A stretch of 64,000 bases of DNA from Gordonia hydrophobica NBRC 16057 (GTDB lineage: Bacteria; Actinomycetota; Actinomycetes; Mycobacteriales; Mycobacteriaceae). The notes under the pieces are model-generated. The model did not search any database, was not told where the DNA came from, and saw nothing but the letters and a program-made list of their open reading frames with translations. Shown one piece after another: positions 31,151 through 39,392 of this stretch (the stretch's first letter is position 1; the number at the start of each line of letters is the position of its first letter). The stretch lies in contig NZ_BCWU01000001.1 of assembly GCF_001592365.1 (NCBI RefSeq), positions 1 through 64,000 on the forward strand. Reading direction: 5' to 3'. A program made the translations under genes and the position numbers.

Positions 31151-31897
31151 TTATCTCATGTTAATTGCGGGTTCGAGAAGTTCTGGACCGTTGTTTGCGA
31201 CGCGATTCACTAACGGCGACACCTCGCGAATCTCGATGGCCTCGGCAAGCGCGAGATCCGGCGGCGCCAGCAGTGCCGGGTCGACGGCGTGGTCGGGATC
31301 AAGCCAGGCGTCCCAGTACTCGACCGGCATGATCAGCGGCATCCGATGGTGGACGTCCTGTAACGGCCCGACGGCGTCGGTGGTGATGATCGTGGTGCTC
31401 GACACCCACTGCGAGTCGTCGCCGGCGGCCCGGGCCTGCGCCGGTCGCCAGGCCGCCCACAGGCCGCCCATGAACAGGCGGGTCCCGTCGGCAGGAGACA
31501 TGTAGAACGGAATCTTCGTCGGCTTGCCGTTGGCGCCGGGCGGGCCGGGCTTCCACTCGTACCAGCCGTCCATCGGAATCAGGGCTCGCTTGCCCGGCAG
31601 GGATCCGCGGAACGCGGGTTTGTCGGCGAGGGTCTCGGCGCGCGCGTTGAACAGGAGTGGTCCCTTGCCGAGTTCCTTGGTCCACGACGGCACCAGGCCC
31701 CACCGCATCGCGCGCACGCGGCGAACCGCGGCATCGTCGGGGGATCCGTGCTCGTGGCGCGTGACGACGGTCATCACCGTCGTCGTGGGGGCGACGTTGT
31801 ACGACTCCCGGACGGTCTCGTCGGGGATCTCGTTGACGGCGTCGATCTCGGCGGCCAGTCTCGCCGGGTCGGTGGTCACCGCGTAGCGCCCGCACAT
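31151..31897 (-). CDS. SOS response-associated peptidase (SRAP/YedK, HMCES-like)
   Basis: 248 residues beginning MCGRYA. After Met removal, Cys2 is the nucleophile that forms a stable crosslink with abasic sites in single-stranded DNA, protecting them. The family motifs Asn-rich YNVAPT, MRWGLVPSW, FNARAET, the DGWYEWK box with catalytic Glu and the VHHRMP His are all present. The start is fixed at 31897 because Cys must be residue 2; the upstream ATG 31906 would block this. In M. tuberculosis the homologue is, as I recall, near sigH but on the other strand. Confidence 0.9.
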   Translation of the reverse strand: MCGRYAVTTDPARLAAEIDAVNEIPDETVRESYNVAPTTTVMTVVTRHEHGSPDDAAVRRVRAMRWGLVPSWTKELGKGPLLFNARAETLADKPAFRGSLPGKRALIPMDGWYEWKPGPPGANGKPTKIPFYMSPADGTRLFMGGLWAAWRPAQARAAGDDSQWVSSTTIITTDAVGPLQDVHHRMPLIMPVEYWDAWLDPDHAVDPALLAPPDLALAEAIEIREVSPLVNRVANNGPELLEPAINMR

Positions 31898-31942
31898 GGA
31901 CTCCATGCTGGCATGTTTGCGCCGCCGACACCTCATCGCTGA

Positions 31943-31968
31943 GGAACAAATGGTGTCAGAGCGTTGTT
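31943..31968 (+). promoter_or_regulatory. SigH-type autoregulatory promoter
   Basis: GGAAC (31943-31947), an 18-base spacer and GTT (31966-31968) match the SigH/SigR consensus exactly. Transcription would start near 31975, before the in-frame GTG 32027 of sigH, which has an AAGGAGG ribosome site at 32010-32016. Confidence 0.7.
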
Positions 31969-32140
31969 GACCGAGGCGATGATCGAAGATTCCACCGGGA
32001 TCGGTACGCAAGGAGGTGCCTCGCACGTGCCCGCAACAGTTCTGGATCGCCGCACGACGATGACGGGTCGACCAGGAGACCCACGCTCGCCGCGAGGATC
32101 GCTAGACTTGATAGAGCACATTTCCAGCGAAGGGAAGTAC

Positions 32141-32749
32141 GTGTCCTCCGAGAGTCCAGGCCCGACCGAGACGCCCGAGCAGCTCACCGAGCGCTTCGAG
32201 CGAGACGCGCTGCCGCTCCTCGACCAGATGTACGGCGCCGCGCTGCGCATGACGCGCAACCCGGCCGACGCCGAAGACCTGGTGCAGGAGACCTACATCA
32301 AGGCCTTCTCGGCCTTCGCGTCGTTCCGTGCGGGAACCAACCTCAAGGCGTGGTTGTACCGGATCCTGACGAACACCTACATCAACTCGTACCGAAAGAA
32401 GCAGCGGCAGCCCGCGCAGTACCCGACCGACGAGATCACCGACTGGCAGCTCGCGGCGACGGCAGAGCACTCGTCGACCGGTCTCAAGTCGGCCGAGATC
32501 GAAGCGCTCGAAGGCCTGCCGGACGATGAGATCAAGGACGCGTTGGGCAAGCTGCCTGAAGACTTCCGCATGGCGGTCTACTACGCCGACGTCGAAGGAC
32601 TGCCGTACAAGGAGATCGCCGAAATCATGGACACCCCCATCGGCACCGTCATGTCGCGGCTGCACCGCGGCCGCCGTCAGCTCCGTGACCTCCTCGCGGA
32701 CGTCGCCCGTGAGCGTGGCTTCGGACGCACCAGCGAGGTAGCGAAATGA
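32141..32749 (+). CDS. sigH: ECF sigma factor SigH
   Basis: Extracytoplasmic-function sigma factor for disulphide and heat stress, 202 residues from GTG 32141 (ribosome site GAAGGGA). Region 2 includes [20 protein letters not shown] and the [22 protein letters not shown] block; region 4 includes [27 protein letters not shown]. Both are almost identical to M. tuberculosis SigH. The frame stays open upstream, and GTG 32027 with a strong ribosome site would add 38 residues, like the unstable SigR' form in Streptomyces. It overlaps rshA by four bases. Confidence 0.95.
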   Translation: MSSESPGPTETPEQLTERFERDALPLLDQMYGAALRMTRNPADAEDLVQETYIKAFSAFASFRAGTNLKAWLYRILTNTYINSYRKKQRQPAQYPTDEITDWQLAATAEHSSTGLKSAEIEALEGLPDDEIKDALGKLPEDFRMAVYYADVEGLPYKEIAEIMDTPIGTVMSRLHRGRRQLRDLLADVARERGFGRTSEVAK

Positions 32750-33042
32750 GCCCCGCGCGCGACCGCGAATTCGAGAACCTGGACTGCTCAGCGGTCCTCG
32801 CCGACATCTATCTCCTGCTCGACAACGAGTGCGACGCCGGCGCACGCTCCCGCCTGGAGAGCCACGTCAACGGGTGCCCGTCGTGCCTGGAGCACTACGG
32901 CGTCCAGCAGCAGATCAAGGCGCTCATCGGCCGCAAGTGCGGCGGCGAGCACGCTCCTGAGGGACTGCGTGAGCGCCTGCGCGTCGAGATCCGCCGCTCA
33001 GTGACGATCCGACAGACCAGCTACCGCATCGAACCGCAATAG
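32746..33042 (+). CDS. rshA: Zinc-binding anti-sigma factor RshA
   Basis: 98-residue redox-sensitive anti-sigma factor for SigH. The ZAS motif is H40-x3-C44-x2-C47 (HVNGCPSC), with a further Cys14 near the N-terminus. Oxidation of the cysteines releases zinc and frees SigH. The ATG overlaps the sigH stop by four bases (ATGA), ensuring coupled synthesis. A strong terminator follows 40 bp after its stop. Confidence 0.93.
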   Translation: MSPARDREFENLDCSAVLADIYLLLDNECDAGARSRLESHVNGCPSCLEHYGVQQQIKALIGRKCGGEHAPEGLRERLRVEIRRSVTIRQTSYRIEPQ

Positions 33043-33082
33043 CCGGACGCCGCAGCAGCCGCAGACCATCGCAACGACCACG

Positions 33083-33124
33083 CGAAGCGGCCCGGATTCC
33101 CCTTGGGGAGTCCGGGCCGCTTCG
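33083..33124. terminator. Strong bidirectional terminator between rshA and bL37
   Basis: A perfect 14-bp outer stem (33083-33096 with 33111-33124) continues inward with a TTCCCC/GGGGAG stem. It separates convergent rshA and the small ribosomal protein gene and can serve both. Confidence 0.85.
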
Positions 33125-33143
33125 TCTCGCTGAGTGCGAGGTG

Positions 33144-33218
33144 TCAGGCGTTAGGCCGCTTGCCGTGGTTGGCTGCGTTCTTCTTACGACTGCGCCTCTT
33201 ACGTCCGCGCTTGCTCAT
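33144..33218 (-). CDS. Ribosomal protein bL37 (24 residues)
   Basis: A 24-codon gene: M-S-K-R-G-R-K-R-R-S-R-K-K-N-A-A-N-H-G-K then R-P-N-A. It matches the tiny basic 50S protein bL37 described from mycobacterial ribosome structures, whose end NHGKRPN is diagnostic. A strong GAAGGAGAT ribosome site precedes the ATG. It is too short for routine gene callers. It lies between rshA and the biotin-carrier gene, the place I recall for it in mycobacteria. Confidence 0.88.
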   Translation of the reverse strand: MSKRGRKRRSRKKNAANHGKRPNA

Positions 33219-33342
33219 GACGGGATCTCCTTCGATCGTGACGTATCACGTGCACCGATGATTATTTCACGAGCCTGCGCGTCGACGTTAATCACGTAGA
33301 CGAGCGATGGCGCGCTGCGCGGGCTCGGCTACCATGTTTCTC

Positions 33343-33564
33343 ATGGCGGAAGACGTGGTCAATGAAATCGTTGCGACAGTTCTGGAGGTCTCGGCAGAGG
33401 CCGGACAGCGCGTCGAGGTGGGCGACACCCTGGTGCTCCTCGAGTCGATGAAGATGGAGATTCCGGTGCTGGCCGAGGATCCGGGCGTGCTGGCCGAGAT
33501 CAAGGTCAACGTCGGCGACGTCATCCAGGCCGGCGAGATCATCGCCACCTATAAGCAGGACTGA
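33343..33564 (+). CDS. Biotin/lipoyl attachment domain protein (TB7.3-like)
   Basis: 73-residue free-standing biotin carboxyl-carrier domain. The biotinylated lysine is in the canonical ESMKMEIPV. The fold is complete (VVNEIVATVLEV at the start, VGDVIQAGEIIATY at the end). It closely follows M. tuberculosis TB7.3 (Rv3221c). No carboxylase gene is adjacent, so it must act with a distant partner. A TACCAT -10-like box at 33330-33335 lies seven bases before the ATG with no ribosome site, so the mRNA is probably leaderless. The longer in-frame start at 33307 is rejected. Confidence 0.9.
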   Translation: MAEDVVNEIVATVLEVSAEAGQRVEVGDTLVLLESMKMEIPVLAEDPGVLAEIKVNVGDVIQAGEIIATYKQD

Positions 33565-33608
33565 GTTTGCGCGGCGAGCAGCGCGGATAGAGAGGTGTAG
33601 CGCGGCGC

Positions 33609-35129
33609 ATGGCAACGCTGACCGACCTGCTCGCAGAACACACCACACTGTCGGCGCCGGCCGCGGAACACCTCCAGCGGCTAGTCGCCGAATGGCAACT
33701 TCTCGCGGACCTCTCGTTCGCGGATTATCTTCTCGCCGTGCCCGGCACGTCCGGATCCATCGTTTACGTGGCGCAGGTGCGTCCCAACACCGCGTCGACC
33801 GTGTTCCCTCGCGACGAGGTCGGACACCGGGTGGACCAACCGGCGAGCATTCAGGGCGCCAACCCATTGATGTCAGCGGCCCTGGCGTCTGGAGCGATAG
33901 AACGGGAGGGCATCGCCAGTCGGTTCGGGCATCTGCTGATCGAACGGGTGGCGGTGCCGGTGTCGTTCGACGGCGAGGTGATCGCTGTGCTGGGCCGCGC
34001 AGGCGACGCTTCGGACTCCCGGCCGCCGTCGCCTCTGGAATCGGCGTATCGGGACGCCTCAGAGGCACTCTGCCGCATGGTGGTGGAGGGCAGTTTCCCG
34101 CTCGACGAGGCCAACACCCTCGGGCTCTCGACGCCGCGAGCGGGTGACGGCTTCATCCGCATCGCCGCGGGCGGCAACGTCACCTACGCCAGCCCCAATG
34201 CGCTGTCCGCGGTGCATCGGATGGGCTGGTCCACCGACCTCGGTGGCTCCCGCGTCGACGAGGTGCTGGCGGCGCTGCTCACCGACCCGTTCGAGTCGGC
34301 GGATGCGGGCGCGATGGTCGTCGCGGCTGCGGGCAGCCTCGGCGACGGCACTCTGCCGCCCGCCGACATGGCGCTGCGCATGGAACTCGACGCCCGTCGT
34401 GCGACGGTGCTGCTGCGCGCGGTGCCGCTGCGGTCTGCGGGCCAGTCGCGCGGCGCCATCTTGTTGATCCGCGACGTCACCGAAGTGCGTCGGCGCGACC
34501 TCGCGCTCATCAGCAAGGACGCGACGATCCGGGAGATCCACCATCGCGTCAAGAACAACCTCCAGAGCGTGTCAGCGCTGCTGCGACTGCAGGCCCGACG
34601 GTCGGGACAGCCGGAGACCGTCGCGGCGCTGAACGAGGCGGTCCGCCGAGTATCGTCGATCGCGCTGGTCCACGAGATGCTCTCGGGCAGCGTCGACGAA
34701 GAAGTGGACCTGGACGCGGTGATCGATCGCCTGGCGTCGTCCCTGGTGGACGTCTGGCTACCCGACGGCGGCACACGAGTCACGGTGCGCCGCGACAGCC
34801 GCCTGGGCGTGCTGCCCGCCGATCTGGCGATGCCGCTCGTGATGGTGCTGACCGAAGTGATCCAGAATTCAATCGAACACGGCTTCACCCCGGGGCAGGA
34901 TGGCGCTGAGATCGTCATCGGCGCGCAGCGCGACGTCCGCGCATTGCGGGTCACCGTGACCGATAACGGCCAGGGGCTGCCCGACGGGTTCGATCTGCGG
35001 ACCTCGAACCACCTCGGCCTCCAAATCGTCAACACGTTGGTGTCGAACGATCTCGGCGGCGTGATCGCGCTGGTCGGTGCGCCGAGCGGTGTCGGGACGC
35101 TCGCTCAGCTCGACATCCCGCTGCGCTGA
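33609..35129 (+). CDS. pdtaS: Sensor histidine kinase PdtaS
   Basis: 506-residue cytosolic kinase of the HisKA_2/HWE-like class. An N-terminal GAF-like domain (about 1-150) and a PAS-like domain precede the phosphoacceptor box EIHHRVKNNLQSVSALL (His311/312) and an ATPase domain (NSIEHGF, DNGQGLP). It matches Rv3220c, which phosphorylates the RNA-binding antiterminator PdtaR. No regulator gene lies next to it, as in mycobacteria. Residues 53 and 57, which I recall as Cys metal/NO-sensing sites in M. tuberculosis, are Tyr and Val here. Confidence 0.92.
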   Translation: MATLTDLLAEHTTLSAPAAEHLQRLVAEWQLLADLSFADYLLAVPGTSGSIVYVAQVRPNTASTVFPRDEVGHRVDQPASIQGANPLMSAALASGAIEREGIASRFGHLLIERVAVPVSFDGEVIAVLGRAGDASDSRPPSPLESAYRDASEALCRMVVEGSFPLDEANTLGLSTPRAGDGFIRIAAGGNVTYASPNALSAVHRMGWSTDLGGSRVDEVLAALLTDPFESADAGAMVVAAAGSLGDGTLPPADMALRMELDARRATVLLRAVPLRSAGQSRGAILLIRDVTEVRRRDLALISKDATIREIHHRVKNNLQSVSALLRLQARRSGQPETVAALNEAVRRVSSIALVHEMLSGSVDEEVDLDAVIDRLASSLVDVWLPDGGTRVTVRRDSRLGVLPADLAMPLVMVLTEVIQNSIEHGFTPGQDGAEIVIGAQRDVRALRVTVTDNGQGLPDGFDLRTSNHLGLQIVNTLVSNDLGGVIALVGAPSGVGTLAQLDIPLR

Positions 35130-35166
35130 CATCCCAGACGCCCAGACACCGACAGGGCCCCAGACA

Positions 35167-35204
35167 CCGACAGAGCCCCGATCAGCTGATCGGGGCTCTG
35201 TCGG
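35167..35204. terminator. Perfect 38-bp palindrome, bidirectional terminator
   Basis: Two 19-base arms, 35167-35185 and 35186-35204, are exactly complementary. The structure lies between convergent pdtaS and whiB1, 14 bp from the whiB1 stop. A partial direct repeat of its left flank (AGACACCGACAG) occurs just before it. Confidence 0.85.
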
Positions 35205-35217
35205 AAGAAGTTGAGGC

Positions 35218-35472
35218 TTAGACCGCGCTGCGGGCGCGGGTGCGCGCGTTGCGGCGCTTGAGTGCGCGACGCTCGTCCTCGCTCATGCCGCCCCAGACGC
35301 CTGCGTCCTGGCCGGTCTCGAGGGCCCATGCCAGACAGTCGGCGGTCACCGGGCAACGCTGGCAGACGAGCTTGGCGTCGGCGACCTGCGCAATGGCAGG
35401 GCCGGACGTACCGACCGGGAAGAACAGCTCCGGGTCCTCGTCGCGGCAGATGGCCTTATGGCGCCAATCCAT
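35218..35472 (-). CDS. whiB1: Transcriptional regulator WhiB1
   Basis: 84-residue iron-sulphur regulator. Four cysteines C9, C37, C40 and C46 hold a [4Fe-4S] cluster that reacts with nitric oxide. The GVWGG turn and the basic tail (RRALKRRNARTRARSAV) bind sigma factor and DNA. It starts MDWRHKAICRDEDPELFFPVG, as in M. tuberculosis WhiB1 (Rv3219). The ATG has an AAGGAG ribosome site. The 254 bp upstream contain an AT-richer promoter region and a small palindrome but no gene. Confidence 0.95.
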   Translation of the reverse strand: MDWRHKAICRDEDPELFFPVGTSGPAIAQVADAKLVCQRCPVTADCLAWALETGQDAGVWGGMSEDERRALKRRNARTRARSAV

Positions 35473-35617
35473 TACTAAACTCCTTCAAAGCTCTACGGCG
35501 TACACAGCACGCACTTGCATCACGGTCAGTTTCGACTTGAGTTGCAATTTCCGAATTCACCTGGCTTGGGGCGCTGGACGCTGCTTGGCAGGGGTGGGTG
35601 ATTGCGTCGATATCTGT

Positions 35618-35633
35618 TGTACTACTGTGTACA
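35618..35633. promoter_or_regulatory. Small palindrome upstream of whiB1
   Basis: TGTAC-N6-GTACA, 146 bp upstream of the whiB1 start in an unusually AT-rich stretch. In M. tuberculosis whiB1 is controlled by cAMP-receptor protein. This site has the 16-bp size of a CRP site but not its TGTGA arms, so the link is only a suggestion. Confidence 0.3.
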
Positions 35634-35726
35634 GACCTTTGGCTATAGTTCTGAAGTGAATGCCGGATACATCACAAGGGGTTGGCAATATGACCAACTC
35701 ATGCTTACCGGCCAGTAGCGCTCAGG

Positions 35727-36674
35727 TTAATCGGCCTTCGGCGCGGCAGCGACATCGAGCACCGCGCGCGCATATCCGAACTCCAGATTCTGGTAAACGC
35801 CCAGGTAGTCGCCGTCCATCTGGACATCGGCGGGCTCCGGCGAACGGAAACGAACCCATTCCACATCGTCGTCGCGGAACAGATGCGCGGCCTTCGGCTC
35901 GGTGCCGGAGAGCAGGCGGCTGCCGAGCACGATGTTGCGCGGGACCGACACCGAGGTGGCGGCGAAGATGCCGAGTCCGTGCTCGAAGTCAGTGCCCGGA
36001 TTGGTGCGGATCTCGCGGGTGCCGAAGTAGGTCCACGGGCCGGTGTTGCTGACGAAGCCGAACTTCACGCCGTCGATCGGTTCGTGATCGGGGACCTCGA
36101 CGGTGAACGTCGGGTTCACGACCGACCGCTTGAAGAACGATCCGACGGTGGTGCGGAAGTAGCGGCCCGCGGTGGCTTTGCGCCCCTTGTTCCTGAGTTC
36201 TTCCATGCGCCGCACCACGATGGCGTCCATGCCCATCCCCGCGTTGAACAGGAACCAGCGATCCAGGGTGTGCCCGAGGCTGATCGACCTGCGTGAGCCC
36301 GCATCGAGCAGGGACATCAACTGCGCCGTCGCCGTCAGCGGGTCGCGGTCGATTCCGAGAGCGCGGGCGAAGACGTTCGCACTGCCGCCGGGCACCACGC
36401 CCAGGGCGGGCAGGTGCGACGGATCACGGCGCGGCGCGCTCGGACTGCCGAGAATGCCGTTGGCGGCCTCGTTGACCGATCCGTCGCCGCCGTGGACCAC
36501 GACGGCGTCGTAGCCCTCTTCTGCGGCGCGGGCGCCGAGTTCGCCGGCGTGACCGCGGTGGGTGGTGTGTTCCACGTCCACCTTGAAGCGGGAATCGAGG
36601 GTATTGGCCAGCGCGTCACGGCCTTCAGGCGTGGTGAAGGTGGCGAACGGATTCGTGATGAGCATGACGCGCAC
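35727..36674 (-). CDS. Diacylglycerol/lipid kinase family protein
   Basis: 315-residue kinase of the DAGK/sphingosine-kinase fold. The nucleotide-binding motif GGDGSVNE is at 62-69, followed by the second loop VVPGGSANVFARALG and the substrate-side FNAGMGMDA. The C-terminal beta-sandwich ends DVQMDGDYLGVY, with the family's metal-site Asp/Gly pattern. It probably phosphorylates a membrane diacylglycerol-type lipid. The gene follows whiB1 as Rv3218 does in M. tuberculosis and is divergent from the next gene. Confidence 0.86.
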   Translation of the reverse strand: MRVMLITNPFATFTTPEGRDALANTLDSRFKVDVEHTTHRGHAGELGARAAEEGYDAVVVHGGDGSVNEAANGILGSPSAPRRDPSHLPALGVVPGGSANVFARALGIDRDPLTATAQLMSLLDAGSRRSISLGHTLDRWFLFNAGMGMDAIVVRRMEELRNKGRKATAGRYFRTTVGSFFKRSVVNPTFTVEVPDHEPIDGVKFGFVSNTGPWTYFGTREIRTNPGTDFEHGLGIFAATSVSVPRNIVLGSRLLSGTEPKAAHLFRDDDVEWVRFRSPEPADVQMDGDYLGVYQNLEFGYARAVLDVAAAPKAD

Positions 36675-36741
36675 GAGGCATCACGATATCGGTCCCGGCC
36701 CCGATTCACGAGTCGGGGGTGTCCGGCCATACTCTGGAGTA

Positions 36742-37167
36742 GTGAGCAGCACCGATCCTGATCGACGTGTCCCGAGCATTCCGAAGACCCTTCGCTGGGC
36801 CGGCCTGGGAACCGCAGCGCAGGGTGCGCTGGGACTGATCGTCGCGGTGGTCCTGGTGGTCCGCGAGTTGGCCGGGCACCACGAAGCCGCGATCAGCGGT
36901 TACGGCACCGCGATCTGGTTCGCGGTGATCGGCGGCGCCGTCCTCGCAGGCGGCATCGCGCTGACCCACGGCAAGCGGTGGGGACGCGGGATCTCGATGA
37001 TGGCGCAGATCCTGCTGCTGCCGGTCAGCTACTCACTCATCACCGGCAGCGGGTTGCCGTGGATCGGCGTGCCCGTCGGGGTGCTGGCGCTGGGACTGCT
37101 CGTTCTCCTGTTCGCACCCGCCTCGCTGTCGTGGCTGGAGGCCGATGATCTCCCTCCGGACGCGTGA
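36742..37167 (+). CDS. Integral membrane protein (Rv3217c-like)
   Basis: 141-residue protein with four hydrophobic helices (about residues 17-39, 52-74, 80-98 and 103-125) and hydrophilic ends. The GTG at 36742 follows GGAGTA. A TACTCT box at 36730-36735 sits six bases before it, so transcription may begin at or near the start codon. No catalytic residue is apparent. Identification with Rv3217c rests on position between the lipid kinase and the ParA-like gene. Confidence 0.72.
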   Translation: MSSTDPDRRVPSIPKTLRWAGLGTAAQGALGLIVAVVLVVRELAGHHEAAISGYGTAIWFAVIGGAVLAGGIALTHGKRWGRGISMMAQILLLPVSYSLITGSGLPWIGVPVGVLALGLLVLLFAPASLSWLEADDLPPDA

Positions 37168-37216
37168 GGGCACGCCTGACCGGTGACGTGTGGAACGTCA
37201 TCGTAAGGTGGTGGCC

Positions 37217-38011
37217 ATGACGCGCACCCTTGCCATCGCGAATCAGAAAGGTGGGGTGGCGAAAACCACCACCACAGCGTCGGTCGGCGCCGCACTCGCC
37301 GACAAGGACGTATCGGTCCTGGTCGTCGACCTCGATCCGCAGGGCAGTCTCACCTTCTCACTGGGCCACGATCCCGACCAGCTGACGAAATCGGTGCACG
37401 ACGTGCTCATCGGTGCCGAAGACATCGCCGACGTGCTGCTCGACACGGAGGACAACGTCACCCTGCTGCCCGCGACGATCGACCTGGCGGGCGCCGAGGC
37501 GCTGCTGTTGATGCGTCCCGGCCGCGAGTACGCGCTCAAGCGGGCGCTCGCCGAGGTTTCCCAGGACTACGACGTGGTGATCATCGACTGCCCGCCCTCG
37601 CTCGGTGTGCTGACACTGAACGGACTGACGGCCGCCGACCAGGTGGTGGTGCCGTTGCAGTGCGAGACGCTCGCGCATCGCGGCGTCGGCCAGTTGCTCC
37701 GCACGGTCACCGAGGTGCAGCAGATCACCAATCCCGACCTGGAGATGGTCGGCGCGGTCGCCACTCTGTTCGACGCGCGGACCACGCACAGCCGGGATGT
37801 GCTGTCCGACGTCACCGACCGGTACTCGATTCCGGTCCTCGCACCGCCGATCCCGCGTACCGTCCGCTTCGCCGAGGCGTCCGCCTCGGGGGCCTCGGTG
37901 ATGCGTGGCCGCAAGAATAAGGGGGCGACCGCCTACCGCGAGCTGGCCGACAACCTCTGGGAGTCGTGGAACGGCGCAGCGATCAAGACGTACGAACTCG
38001 AGGTCGTGTAG
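37217..38011 (+). CDS. ParA/Soj family ATPase
   Basis: 264-residue Walker-type ATPase with the deviant P-loop KGGVAKTT at 11-18, Walker A' DLDPQGSLT and Walker B VIIDCPPSLG. It is the second, orphan ParA of Mycobacteriales (Rv3213c-like), not the chromosomal parA next to parB, and no parB follows it. It may position a protein or membrane complex. A TAAGGT box at 37204-37209 lies seven bases before the ATG with no ribosome site, so the mRNA is probably leaderless. Confidence 0.87.
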   Translation: MTRTLAIANQKGGVAKTTTTASVGAALADKDVSVLVVDLDPQGSLTFSLGHDPDQLTKSVHDVLIGAEDIADVLLDTEDNVTLLPATIDLAGAEALLLMRPGREYALKRALAEVSQDYDVVIIDCPPSLGVLTLNGLTAADQVVVPLQCETLAHRGVGQLLRTVTEVQQITNPDLEMVGAVATLFDARTTHSRDVLSDVTDRYSIPVLAPPIPRTVRFAEASASGASVMRGRKNKGATAYRELADNLWESWNGAAIKTYELEVV

Positions 38012-38037
38012 CGGCAGCAGGCGGTCGCCGGCCGGTG

Positions 38038-39216
38038 TCAGGCGAGCGCGTCGTACACCGCGGTCTCGAAGTCCAGGAAGCCGCCGACCGACGCGGGGTC
38101 GGCGAACGGCAGGATCTGGGTGCCCCACATGCCTGCGACGTCGGCCTCCCGGTCGATCCAGTAGTAGAGATTGGCCAGGCCCGCCCACGCGAGGGACCCT
38201 GCTGACCGACCCGTGGGAGCGGTCTCGTCGTTCACCATGAACGAGTAGGCCCACGACTTGCTCTGACCGGGGAAGAACTCGGCGTCGTGCGAGAGTTCCG
38301 GTGCGCTGGTCTCCAACATGCCGACCTTCAGATCGCCGAGCCCGTTGACGGACGCGGTACGGACCGTCTCTGCGGTGAGAACACGTCCGTGCTCTCCTTC
38401 GCCGTCGCGCAGCCACATCCGAAGGAACTTGGTGTAGTCGGGGATCGTCGAGTAGACGCCGTGGCCGCCCATGTCGACCTCGGCGTCCTGGTCGAGTACC
38501 AGACCGGTCGGGACCAGGGAACCGTCCTCGACGCGCTGGTGGACTTCGGCACGACGGGCGCTCATCGACTCGCTCATCACGAACCCGGAGTCGGCCATGC
38601 CGAGCGGCGCGAACACCCGGCGGTCCATCACGGTGGAGAGTCGCTCGCCGCGGACCGACTCGACGACCTGGCCGGCCCAGTCGATGTTCGTTCCGTAACT
38701 CCACCGCGTCCCGGGGTCGAACAGCAGCGGCGACCGGAGCGCCGCCCGCGAGGCGCTCAGGATGTCGGGCTGCCCCGTCTCGGCCAGCAGCCGGCCGTAC
38801 TCGGGGGAGAAGAACGAGTACGAGAATCCGGCGGTGTGGAGCATCAGCATGCGCGTGGTGATCGGGGTCGTGGGCGCGCGGAGGATCTGTGAACCGTCGG
38901 CCGCGAACCCCTCGAGGACCTCGAGCTCGCCGATCTCGGGCACGTACTCGGACGCCGGGGCGTCGAGGTCGATCAGCCCTTCCTCGACGCACTGCAGCAC
39001 CGTGGTCGCCGTGAACGCCTTGGTGCACGAGAAGACAGCGAACACGGTGTCGGCGCTCATCGGAGTGGGGTCGCCCACCGACGCGACTCCCGCGGCGCCG
39101 GTGTAGACGTCACCGCTGCTGCGGGTGACGGTCGCGACGACGCCGGGCACGCGCTCGGCGGCGGCGTCCGCTGTGACGACGCGGTTCAGAATCCGATCAA
39201 GGGTGTCGAAGGACAT
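38038..39216 (-). CDS. Serine hydrolase, beta-lactamase/EstB-like family
   Basis: 392 residues of the class C beta-lactamase-related esterase fold. The nucleophile motif S63-C-T-K66 (FSCTKAFT) is followed by [10 protein letters not shown] and [10 protein letters not shown], and [19 protein letters not shown] later on. No signal peptide, so it is cytosolic. ATG 39216 has a CAGGAGAAG ribosome site. It is closely related to the gene at 44865: both share [15 protein letters not shown] and WAGLAN near the end. It is convergent with the ParA gene and is not in the mycobacterial core order. Esterase activity is likely; the substrate is unknown. Confidence 0.82.
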   Translation of the reverse strand: MSFDTLDRILNRVVTADAAAERVPGVVATVTRSSGDVYTGAAGVASVGDPTPMSADTVFAVFSCTKAFTATTVLQCVEEGLIDLDAPASEYVPEIGELEVLEGFAADGSQILRAPTTPITTRMLMLHTAGFSYSFFSPEYGRLLAETGQPDILSASRAALRSPLLFDPGTRWSYGTNIDWAGQVVESVRGERLSTVMDRRVFAPLGMADSGFVMSESMSARRAEVHQRVEDGSLVPTGLVLDQDAEVDMGGHGVYSTIPDYTKFLRMWLRDGEGEHGRVLTAETVRTASVNGLGDLKVGMLETSAPELSHDAEFFPGQSKSWAYSFMVNDETAPTGRSAGSLAWAGLANLYYWIDREADVAGMWGTQILPFADPASVGGFLDFETAVYDALA

Positions 39217-39350
39217 CTGCTTCTCCTGGGTGTGGGACATGACACAGCGATCATGTCGGCACCCGGTGCAGGCGACCGTCTCCCGTCGGCAGGCGATGTC
39301 TCCGATCGGCACTTAGTGTCCTGATGGCCGTCACTTCTCAGGTCTGTCGG

Positions 39351-39370
39351 ATTCCGCCTGCGCGCGGAAT
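39351..39370 (-). terminator. Weak stem-loop after AraC-type gene
   Basis: ATTCCGC and GCGGAAT arms with a six-base loop lie 22 bp beyond the AraC-type gene stop. There is no T-run on the minus strand, so this is a low-confidence terminator. Confidence 0.35.
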
Positions 39371-39392
39371 GAGCGCGCCGTTGGGGGAGAAC

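Noticed and set aside
31952..31967. TGTCAGAG block inside the sigH promoter region
   Set aside because: It resembles the PafBC motif, but no TANNNT lies eight bases after it. It falls within the spacer of the SigH-type promoter and is probably chance.
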